A DNA stretch of 64,000 nt from Effrenium voratum (taxonomy: Eukaryota > Sar > Dinophyceae > Suessiales > Symbiodiniaceae), in contig CAUJNA010002124.1 of NCBI GenBank assembly GCA_963377175.1, positions 61,001-125,000 of the forward strand. Reading direction: 5' to 3'. Within the stretch, counting starts at the first letter, position 1. Each line of letters starts with the position of its first letter. The position numbers and the translations under genes are program-made. Below the pieces are notes generated by a model that ran no database searches, was not told the origin of the DNA, and saw only the letters and a list, made by a program, of their open reading frames with translations. Shown piece after piece: positions 48,107 through 59,100 of the stretch.

Positions 48107-48600
48107 ATGGCTTGGACGGCTAGCCGTCCTGACATCATTTTGCTAGCCACCGCCGTGCAGAAATGGTCTCGTAATCATGATAGGCAGCTCGCCCGTCTCA
48201 TTGCGCACATCAACTCATCAACGCACTACCGGTTGGTTGGGGTCATAAAAGATAACCCGCAAGATCTTCACCTTCTCTGTACGCGGATGCCAACTACGCT
48301 GGGGAAAGAGACGCGAAGTCCATGTCAGGTGGCTTCTTGGTTCTCAAAAGACCAAGCGCTCAATTTCCCGCTGGCATGGTTGAGCAAACGACAAACATCA
48401 GTTTCCAGGCCCACCACGGAAGCAGAGGTAGTGTCACTCGCATACTCATTGAACCAGGAAGGTTTGCCTTCCTTGAGTCTTTGGGAACGCCTGCTTGGCC
48501 GCCCTGTTGAACTGGTGTTGCATGAAAACAACCAAACCACAATCCTTGTTGCCAAAAAGGGCTACCCCAGCGCACTCACAAGGTAAACCTGGCCGCACTT
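48107..48600 (+). pseudogene. Copia RNase H remnant
   Basis: Recognisable blocks: NFPLAWLSKRQTSVSRPTTEAEV (the first part of RNase H in copia elements with SKRQ.SVSRSTTEAE), VSLAYSLNQEGLPSLSLWER, LLGRPVELVLHENNQTTILV and AKKGYPSALTR. The frame opens at 48107 and closes at 48585 before the C-terminal block. Upstream RT sequence is largely lost. The expected Asp of the later catalytic site reads Asn (HENNQTT), which argues for decay. Confidence 0.75.
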
Positions 48601-48796
48601 TCGGAACAGCTTGAACCTGGCACAGGTGTAGTGATCAAGCACGTTTCAAACGAATTGCAAGCAGCCGAGCATTAGGACAAATTTGCCCGAAAAGTTGGAA
48701 GATGTTGATTAAGCCCTCAACAACAGTCTGGTAAAGGACCGCGTCACACGTGCAGGTTGCTGCTCAAGCGCAACTGTAAGATAGTATCTCTTTGTG

Positions 48797-48814
48797 AGAA
48801 CGGGGAGGGGGGAG
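48797..48814 (+). other. Polypurine tract
   Basis: GAGAACGGGGAGGGGGGAG, a purine run with a single C, ends next to the right terminal repeat of the small LTR element. This is the position required for plus-strand priming in LTR retrotransposons and supports reading the flanking direct repeats as LTRs. Confidence 0.65.
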
Positions 48815-48815
48815 T

Positions 48816-48951
48816 TGAATATTCACGACCCCTAGACCCCCAAAGAGGTACCCCAAATGCATGTGTGGTTGAGGCCTCTTGCATTGCATGTTTGAGATTG
48901 AAGTTTGCCATCGCTAACGCGCTTTGGCTCAAGTACTTGATGCCCGTAGCA
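48816..48951 (+). repeat. Right terminal direct repeat of the small LTR element
   Basis: 136 bp copy of 47017-47155, lacking 3 nt (GGTTGAGG versus GGCTGATGAGG). It carries TTTGGCTCAAG at 48923-48933, the 3' end of the spliced-leader sequence. Confidence 0.8.
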
Positions 48952-49320
48952 ATTTGCAATCACTGAAGTGTATCGTTCTGGGCTGGCTGTCCACTGGAAG
49001 GGGCGTGTCGTGTCGGCAAGCGGCCAAGGTTGCATGCGAGGCTTTGCGAGTCGAAGTCTCGGGACAAGGTCTTCTGTCCGGGGCGCTTGCCCCAGGAAAT
49101 GGCTGTGGCACTGTGGCGTGGGCTGGACGTGGCAGGTTTGACGCAACGGCTCAAACCGGCAGGTGGCTTCCGCCGATTACTTTCTACAATCCTACATTCA
49201 GCCAAGGACAGCTGCCATCATTGATTTCCTTCATTTGTCCAGCCGCAGCACTCAAAACACTTGAATGAGCCTGCTGACACGCCTTCAGAGACATTTCGCT
49301 GAGTGCTGATTTTTGCTGCC

Positions 49321-50043
49321 ATGGTGCTGGAGTCCTTGCGTTTCTCCCGGGAGAAAGGCCTGGAGGTGCTGGATCAACTTCAGGCAGGGAGGTGTTTTAG
49401 GAGGGGGGGGTCCTGTTTATCAGGGGTATGTTTGGTCTTGGCTTGGTGTGTGTGTGTGTGTATGTGTGTTTCAAACAAGGCATTCCGGGAGCGCACCAGA
49501 TGAACACTAGCATGTGGACCGCATTCAGCTTCTGCTTGAGGCAGACTTTTCCCGTATAACAAGTCTCGAGCTGAGGGCTGGTATGGCTGGTGCAACCCTT
49601 TGCCTTTTTGAACAACAACCCTACGGACAACTTTGAGGACAACGTAGTGATTTCAGTGCTCTTTTGTCGGGGAAAAGGCAGGCTCGGACATGCGCGCTGG
49701 TGTGTCCACTTACTCGGGGACTGCGGCGCGGTTGGGGAATATTTGTATTTGCAGGTGCCGCATCAGAAGGAGTACATCCGAGTCACGGACTCGGAGGATG
49801 CTTGGAGCCTCGCATGAATGAAGTTGCTAGGTTACTTTATTTGCTCTATGCTTCTCCCGGGCTCCGCGATGCATCCGAGGAAGGCGGTTCGCTCCATGCA
49901 GGCAGGGGCTTGGCTCTAGCAGCTGATGGGTATGTTCCATAAATCCGGCGCCCAGGCTGCTGCTGGATTTGCCTTGTTGGCCACCCTTTGGTTTCTACTA
50001 TGATGTGGGATGAAGTCTGATGTGCATCGCTATATATATATAT

Positions 50044-50102
<59 letters not shown>

Positions 50103-53100
50103 CATACATAAATACGTGTATATATGTTAACATACGTACACACATACATGCGCACATATTCATGCGTATGCACACATGGAGCCAGCAATGCAGCAAAGAA
50201 ACGCCTTGGTTCGCTCAGGTGCGAGGCGCCCCGCTGCTGGCCATGGTCTCGGCCCTGGGTCTGGCAGTGGAGGCCCTCGAGCGAGCACGTGCCAAGCACG
50301 AGGCAGGCTCTGGGGGTCTGGGCATTGGAGTGGGAGGACGGGCAAGAATCTCCTCCTAGACAAAACCCCTTTTTATGGTGGCTCCATTTGGATTCCCCGC
50401 AAAACCGTCCCCCAAACGATCCAACAAGGGGAAGTTTGCGCTTCAGCCACGAGGAGGTATGGATGCAGGACACAACGAGTAGGTGAAAGCGCTGGGCAAT
50501 CAGGCTTCCATGTCATGTTGCACATGTCATAAGCTGGCTCCACTGGTTGCTCAAGTTGCCGCTTCGGCTCAAAGGCTGGTCCATGCTTTCATTGCTTCCC
50601 GGTAGCCATGGAGCTCAGGAAGCAGCAGCTTCGGTCGATGGAGCGGCTGTGCGTGAAGACCCCGCCGAGGAAGCCCGTGGAGCCCCAGGAAATGAACTTG
50701 AACGCGAGCTCGAGCTTCCGAAGTCCGCCCGAGTACTCCTTCTTTCCACACCCAGCCGTTGAGCGCAGGAAGAAGCCCCTGGATCTTCCCGGGCCGGGCA
50801 AGTACTACCGAGATGCCAAGAGTCAGGACAGCCCGTCCTGGAGCATTGCCTGTGGCCTGCATGACTTGGATCCATGCACCGTGGATCAGTTGCACTGTAG
50901 GCACTGTGAGAAGCAGACTTTGGACTCATGGCAGCCTCCCCGAGATGACCCGAAGCGGCGGCGGCCTGCAGCGTGCGCCACCAAGGGCTGTGCCTACGTG
51001 TCGGCCTTCAACCGGGGCTACTGCTGCTGCTCCTGCAGCAAGGCGACTCCGGCCCCAGACTTCGCCGTGACCGCGCCGGCGCCAGCGAGGCGTATCGAGT
51101 CGGAGACGAAGTCGCGGGCGCGGCCCAAGGTGTGGCCAGGCCCCGGGCAGTACGAGCTGAAGAGCACGCTGGAGGGCGTGGACGTGAGCGGCCGGGGCTG
51201 GATCAAGCCGAAGCAGAAGGACACGAAGCGGGAGGCCCTGGGCCCAGGACACGTGGAACCCCGGTTCACCTTGACCTGCAGGCGAGCAATAGACATGTTT
51301 CCACCAACTCGGACGGGGCATCGATGCCCATAGACGTCCAATAAGAGCGTGTCTTCTTTTGAGGGTACTTTTTTTTCTTTTTTCTTCTGAAGGAAAACCG
51401 CTTTGCCATGTTGGGGGTCCGATTCCAAACGAGGGCACCCCCTCAATCTCTTCGCCAGGTCTTCTCCGAGCGTGGGGTTCGGGGTCGGCAGCCGCTTCAA
51501 GGATCGGCCCAAGCCCGCCAGGGCTCAGTCCGCGCCCGGCCGGGAGGGGCCGGGGCCGGGGAGGTATGCGCCCAAGCTGGACAGCGCTCTGACACTTGGA
51601 CAGTTATATGGCATTTTTTTGAACGGCTTGCTTTTTTTGTGGCTTGGGTGAAGTCTTGAGACGGAGCCATCCAGGAGAAGCTCCCCTGCAATTTCCATTC
51701 AGGGGCCATGGCCAGACAGAGTGGACAAGCAGCGAAGCCAGGACAAAGCGATCACTCTGTGGGATGGAAGTGTGATTGAGCCGGATACTCCGGTTGGTCC
51801 TGGCGCGCCAATCACCACCTTCAAATCAAGATGTATGTCTTGACGCCCCGTTCTGCCCGTGTTAATGCCTGCCGAAGGTCGCGCTGAGCGCGACGTAAGG
51901 CCTTGTTATTTCCGGCTCGGTACTTTGCAGCCAACTTATTCAACTTCGGGAGGCCAGGCGTCAGTTCCGCAGCTTACCTGGTTGCAGTTTGCAGGAAGCC
52001 CCATGCGGTGTTCGACAGAGAGAGGCGCATGGAAAGATGCTTCCCTCCCGAAGACTCTTCACGTGCAGAGCTCCCTGCCCCCATTGCCAAGCTACAGACT
52101 GCAAACGTAGTCTGTGGTTGTGGGCCGCGCTGCACGGCAAAGTGTTTGCGCAAAAGATTGCTTGGCAGAGGCCCACTTACTTTGGCATGTCATCCATCGA
52201 CAGCCTACTGAAGGTTGCCGCTTCTGAATCTAACCTCTCCATTCGAAGATGGCCACGTAAGCTTCTTTCCGTTCCGGATCGTTTTCAAGCAGAAGGAAGC
52301 TGGTTCGCATGCATCCTGACGTCAGGCGTCAAGGCCCCCTTTGCGGAGCCAAAGCGCTCCAGACCGGCCAAAGCCGGGCTATGGCGCAGCCGCGTCCGCC
52401 GCATCCGTTGCCAGTCCTCCTGGGCGAGAAGTATGGGGGCCTGGTGGACGTGATGTGCAGCATGGAGGCAGGGCTTGAAGTCGCTGACCAGTTGTTCAGC
52501 CAATGTTCGGATTTCAGCTCCAAGGTCCTGCTTTTCTGAATTTATGGTCTCTGCAAAACGCTTGGAGGTATGTTTAGGCAGCACAAGTTGTCTGCCCTGA
52601 CCCTTTGTTAGGTGAATGACGAGGATATTTTGCGTGCAGTTTCGGCCCACAAAGCACTGGGATGCTGCGCAGAAGTCTTGCGCAAGAGTTGCAAGGAGGG
52701 GGCCCCCAGCTACTTCCATATGAGCTCTCCGATCCAGGACCAGCGTTTACTGCCAGCCGGGGAGTTGAAAGATACACTGCGCTCTTTTTCTGAGGGTGGT
52801 TTTGTATATATATATATATAATAGATATACATATGTATGAAACAAATACATCGTTTCTTGGTTAGAGGATGTCACCCTATCTTCGATGTTGTTGGTCATT
52901 TGAAAAGAAGAACCTAACCGGGGGCCCAGAAGTGAGACCCAGCCTTCACAGGCTTTGAGGCAACTCACCCCCCAACTTGGCTTTGGACCCATGTTTGTTG
53001 CGGGAACCCTTAGTTGGTGGTTTGGTGCTTTGGGGAGTTGAACCCGGTTATTGTAGAGGGCAAATGGGAAAGAAGCATCCCTGAACCAGCAAACCACCAG

Positions 53101-56100
53101 TTCAAACTGCCAATTTCTGGTAAGCGGATGTCTTTCACAGAAAGGAGATTGAGGAGTTCTGGTCGCACAGCTGGAGGGCAGAGCCGTGGAAGAAGATCGC
53201 CACCTTGTTGGTCCTGAAGCGGGGCCCGGCTGCGGCCGTCATCGGCACAGTGGGCGCCATAGTCGCCATGTCTCTCTTTGGCGCCGGCATGTTGCCCGGG
53301 TACCGCAAGACGGCGCTGGTGGGCGGCACGCATCTCTTCGGTCCTTACGCCCTATTTGCGGGACTCCTTTGCAGTTCCTTGGCTCTGGCATTTTGGAGGC
53401 CTCGCACCTTTGTGTTCCTGGACCAGATCTGCATCAACCAAACAGATCTGGAGTCCAAGGCCAACGGGGTTTTGCACATGGGAGCCTTCCTGAAGAAGTC
53501 CAAGTCCATGCTGGTCTTGTGGGATCCGACCTTCGTCCAACGTCTTTGGTGCATGTTCGAGCTGGCGGCCTTCCTGAAGAGTCACGAGGATGAGAAACAT
53601 AAACACCGCCTGTCGGTGAGGCCCATCTTCTTGGGGCCGTGTACCTTTGCGATCGCTGGCAGCCACTTAGCCGCACACATGCGTGATCTGCATGCCGAAC
53701 CCAAACACTCTTCTTGCGAGAGTTTTGACACGGCGAGATTGCTAGATTTGCAGGTATCCAACTTGGAATGAGGCTAGTTTGTGGCACCAAGGCTTCTGTG
53801 GAACAATGTTTGGTTGCTTCTGCATACCATTTGACAACCTCTTGTATAGCTTCCTGATCTTTGCCGCTGTGGGCGCAGTGGCCTCCTACTCCGCGGCCGT
53901 GCTTTTCCGCCGGTATTACCGGTCTATCCAGGCCATGGAGGATGAGTTGAGCGTGTTCCAGCTGGAAAGGACGCAGTGCCTGTGCTGCAGCCTGGGCCAT
54001 GGGCCCGGCCCCGCTTTCTGTGACCGGCAGCTTGTGACAGAATGCATCAGGAAATGGTTCGGCTCCACTGAAGGCTTCGAGCAGTGCGTGAGGTCCTCAG
54101 TTTCAGCTGCATTGAGCGAGCAGCTGGGAAACTTCTCCTTTCCCTATTTCTGGGTGCTCGGCTCCACCATGCCTTTGGTTTGGGGTCAGATGGATGCCAT
54201 TGCGGCGCGGCTCCGCTCTGGCAGCACGCAGGGGGCACTGGGCATGGCGATCCTCACTTTGGCCTGGTGGCTGGCGGTGCTCCCCATACAGGTTCGCTCC
54301 GGGGTCGCCTTGGCAAACTACTTCCGCGAGAGGCAGCGGAATTTGTGCCTCGATGTCCTTGTGAACGTCATGGGCTTGATCGCTGTAGAAGCCATCGCCG
54401 CCGCCTGCATGGTCCTGGAGGCGGCTCTGTTCCGAGCGATGGACCCGGTGGCGGCCGCGTCCACATTTGCAGTTTTGGTCATCCCCGCTGCGGCTCTGGC
54501 GTATTCCAGATGCTGCGTGGTGCGATGACATGCGAGCGAGTACAGCTTGTGTACAGGCTCCAGCTCACGCTGATGAGCTTTGCCGCTGGCCGGCCCGGCC
54601 GGCCCAACAACTCATGCAGAAACAGAAGAAATCACTTCGCAGCATCGCTTTTTGCGTCACAGTTTGCAAGCCGTTTCTTCCCTTCGCTCGCCAGGGTGCC
54701 CGGGCCTGGCTTCTGGAGCGTATGCCACGTGGACCAAGAGAGGTGTCCGAAGGGGCGGTAAGAGAGTTTTCTGGGCGCTGGTTGACACAGCTTACAGCCA
54801 ACCAAGTTCTAATCCATCAGCAAGCAGCGTGCCGCACATCTTGCACAGCAAGGCATTGGCACGCTTCCCGCATTAACCCATGTGACGCCGGAATGGCTTG
54901 AACTCCCAAGCTTTTCTCAATCTGCAACTGGCTTCATGTGGCCGTGGTAGCCTCATATTTGTGCCGCTGAGGTCGTACCTGAAGACCTCCCGGCCCACTG
55001 CAGTGAACCTCTTCAACACCATGGACTCGCTGCGTGAGGACATTTGTTTTCGGGCTGTTGGAAAAAGCAACATCACAACGAAACAAGGTGGTGGGAATCC
55101 GTGCAAGCACATTCCATGCCCAATGGGATCATCCTACCTGAAGCGACTGGCTCCTGCGTCAGGTTGTTGATGAAGCCGCTGCCAGCGGCCAGGATGATGT
55201 GCAGGCAGATGTAGCCATGGGCCATAACCTATGCCTCCATTTTGGAGCGGATGAACACCCATGTACCACCCATTTTGATGTTCACCAGAGGTACAGGGTT
55301 TTGACCCACAGCCATATACGTGGGAACTGCCTTCTGTGCGATCCCACTCGTCTTTGGGAACTGTTTCGATGGGCCTCGGGCCTCAAGCCTCGGGTGTCGC
55401 ACCAGATCTATCATGCCTACGTGGATGCCGCAGAGCGGATGCTGGAGGAGGATGTGACGGCCAACAAGGCCGGGATTGGGTCCACAGCTGCAAGGCAAGG
55501 CGCCGCCCGCGCCGCCCCTTTGCGTAGGCTCTTTTGGGTTTCTGAAGTTTGTTTTGCATTCTCAACCGGTGGTGTTGGGGGGACCAGAACTAGAGGGTCA
55601 GATTTTGCGCGCGGAATAGGCCTGTCGTGCGACCTGCACCTTTACTGACCCTTTGTGTTTCCGAGGGAATACATAATTGTTTTTTTTGAGGATCCTCTTG
55701 TTCTGGCGGTTTTTACACGTTTTGTCAATTTGGGGGGTCCAAGTTCCTAGAAGACGAGCCACCCACACGACGTGTCTGATGGAACCTATGGGTCTCATGG
55801 ATGCAGGCCATTGGCGACGTCGGCGCCGACGCCATCCTGGCGGCTTTGAAGGCGAGGGGCTGGAGAGAAAATCGCGAAACGGTTTTCCTTTGGTCCTGCA
55901 GAAACCGTAATGGAAATAAGACACCCTCGAAGCAAGTTCAGTGCCGGCGCGAGACGCCAAGTCAACACTGTCAACACTGGCAGCCAAGCCCTATTTTCAT
56001 CAATCAGAGCCTTCTTCCCCCATCATCAGTGCTTTGTTTTCCGAGTTCCTTCTTCTCATCTCCTAGACCGCTGCCTAGTCTGAAGGTCACTGCACAAAGC

Positions 56101-59100
56101 ATCAGCACACCGGACACGGAGTTGCGCCCTCTGTGATTTGTGATCTCATGCGCGCTGAAACTCAAAGTTAGTATGTATACATATATATATATATATATAT
56201 ATATATGAATTTGTAGTCAGTCTGAGGGCAAGGCCCGGGTGCTGACGATCTGCAACACCGGGTCCCTGGCAACGGCCGGCTGGGGCACGGCTCTCGGAGT
56301 GCTGCGCACCCTCCACGCCCGAGGACGCTGAAAGCACGTGCATGCTGTGTGGTATAAGTGGACCAGACGATTGTACACCAGGAAAGAAGTAACATGCACG
56401 AAGTGAACGGGGGCGCTCAAACATCCTGAGAACCTGAGAAGAAGGGAGTGGTGGGGAGGCTTATTGATACTCTCAAAAAGTCCCCGAACCCAACAAAACT
56501 TATCTGAATGGGCCATGGATACATTGCGCCACTGGCTTAACTCTACCCAAGGCCGAAGCCTCAAAGCCACTTTGAACCCACCAAGCCGAAACGCAACACC
56601 TTGGAAGCTACAACGGCAGCCTCGCCCTGAAGCCTTGAGTAACGTCCCCGTCAAACACTTCCATTATTTTCTCGCCATAGCCCAAGGAAGATTGGCACTT
56701 GGCAAATGAAAGTCGTAAGACAAGAATACGTTTTGGCCCGCAGGGCCTTCGAGACTTGTAGAATCTCCTTCGAACGCATTTTTTTGTTAAAATACCATCT
56801 GGCAGTTGTTGAACGGCGCGCAACACGGCCGATTCCCTCATTGCAAATGGACAACCATGAGTTCTGGCGTCTTCCCACACTTTGTGACTGCTGTACCTGC
56901 TGTACTTTGGGCTTCAGCTATTCTACATGTTTCATCATCGGTTTCAGGTTTGGGTGAGGTTTCACTGACTATTTGAGAACACGAACTTGGAAAGCCAAGC
57001 TGATGAATCTGGCTTGATGATTTTGGAAGATATAAGATTACTTCGAGATGTTTGTGTGGGCATCTTTTTTTCATTGCATTAATTGCACTTTGTCAATGCG
57101 CAACACATTCTTTCTGCAGACACAAGTTTGTCATGTTTGGTTCCGTGTTCACGCCGCCGATTCAGCAGGACGCCTGGAGCAGGCGTACTGCCTAGAGACG
57201 CGGCCCTACAATCAGGCAATCGCAGTTCGGTCTTTGGCTCACCGCGTAGGTGTCCGGCAGAATGCTGTAGTCAAGACCATGCTGGTGCGGCTTGGTGGCG
57301 CCATGACTTGTTTGAATGTGCCAACCTGCAGCGGATTTTGTTGCTTCTGTTGGTTCCGTTTTCACCACCCTTTGATGTCACGGGAAAGTCATCCCTGGAA
57401 TGATCCTGATCATTTCAGATCCTGTCGCCAGGGTGCTCGTCTCACTGCCTTTGAGCTGGTGGAGGATGGCCTGCCTGGGACTCTGAAACACGGCGGCACC
57501 AAAAGGGGGGAGTGTCCGCATTGCCCGCCATGCGTTGCGGGTTTGCGCTGGCTGGTAAACATTGGAGAATGGAAATCTTGATGAAGCAAGCTTCAGCTCC
57601 TTTGTTGCTGTTGCGCTGCATGAGGTCCATGTAATTTTGGGGAAACAAGTAGTGAGGGAGTCTCTGCTTCGATTGCAAAAGTTACTTGCAACTTGGAATC
57701 GGAATCCATCAGGCGTCCAGGAGTCTGACCAAGACATCTGAAATGGTCTCGGAAGAATTCTATAGTCAGGAGGTGCCCATCTCCGATGTAGCCAGCCCAC
57801 GACAAAGCATAAGTTCCACTGAGTGGTACCGATTGCGACTACTACGTGTCATGCGATGAAGCACCTGCATGTCCTCCAACCTGGGCCAGTCATGGCGGTC
57901 CTTTGCCGTTTCAACACCTCGCTTGAGTCATTGCAGTGACCTCGCAGGTGATTTGTCTGAGGCTGCTCCAGGGTTTTTGCAGGTTTCACAGCCCCACGCT
58001 GGCGTTTTAGTCTTTTGCCACAGCTCTCCCACGGTGCACAATGCTTTTCAAACAGCAAGCCATGACACCAAACCTTTGTCAATCCAAAACCTGCCAGCTT
58101 GTTTCAAAACTGACCTGCGGCCGATGTTGCAGGAACGTTCTAACATCTCGGAAAAAGGCTAGATTGAATGGGATAGATAGTCACCATCAGAAAATCCATC
58201 TTGCACAGGGCTTTAAACATGTCCAGCTTCCCCGGTCTGTCATATAGGCCTGGGAGCAGTGCCACCGTTTTTAAAGGGAGATTGTCCAAACACCTTGCAA
58301 CGTCAGGCTTCGTGTTGGTGGACAGGTGGGTGAATATCATTCCCTTCCCCTTAACGAGGAAACCCTAAGCCCTAAACCCCTGTTGGGGAGGGTGAATCCA
58401 GGTCTGCCATTCGCTTCAGGATCTGCGACTCCATGGCAGCAGCGCTGATGCAGCGCCGGGGGGTGGACGCCTGCGTGGTGGGCGCAGACCGGGTGGTGGC
58501 CAATGGCACGGCGCTTGGGATGTTTCGCTGCGACACGTGTGGTGGCTCGCTCGTCATCTGGTTTCCCTTTGGCGACAAAAAAGGGGGTATCAAGTCCAAA
58601 AAGAGACACCACCCATATGCGGGAGTCCGTGGCAGTTTCAATTTATCCAGGCGGCAGGAATTAATTGGAGGACAGGTGCCAAAAGGACAGGTTGAGCACT
58701 CACAACCAGCGAGCCACTAGAGGCAGGGCTGTCTTTGTGAGCTGTCGCAAGCAAAGCCTGCACCTTTGTCTCATGTATATCTGTCAAGCACCCATTTCCC
58801 AATACAGTGTGAGATCAACGCTGATAAGGCTGATAGTGGCTGCATTGCCTCGCGCGCATTCGTGACCTTTGGAAATCCAATCGTCACTTGGATGCTTCAA
58901 CATGATGGCTTTGTGGCTGAACTTACCGCTTTCCGAGACGAACTGCACAACTAGAAACTCAAGCACACTTCAACCGTGCAGCACACGCACTTCTTGAATG
59001 CCAGGGAACAGCGGCAGTGCCAACCTATTCACCGCTATTGCATACGCATGCATAGCATGCGACATACAGAAATACTTGGGATTTATGAGCCAAGATGGCA

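Larger units (their letters stand above)
47017..48951 (+). mobile_element. Small degenerate LTR retroelement with a copia RNase H remnant
   Basis: Near-identical direct repeats (47017-47155 and 48816-48951), beginning TGAATATTC and ending TAGCA, bound 1.9 kb. Just inside the right repeat is a polypurine tract (48797-48814), and the interior near the right end carries a decayed copia RNase H. The left interior has coding-like, GC-rich pieces (RAWQQFRLGVERVRRKLRP, LFSNLADKSVVDADGVYC) that I cannot assign. No clear target duplication or primer site. It is a different lineage from the 12.9 kb element and most likely non-autonomous. Confidence 0.7.

Noticed and set aside
52285..52719. Minus-strand coiled-coil ORF
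   Set aside because: Reads protein-like for about 30 residues but lacks splice context and conflicts with equally plausible plus-strand segments; not called.
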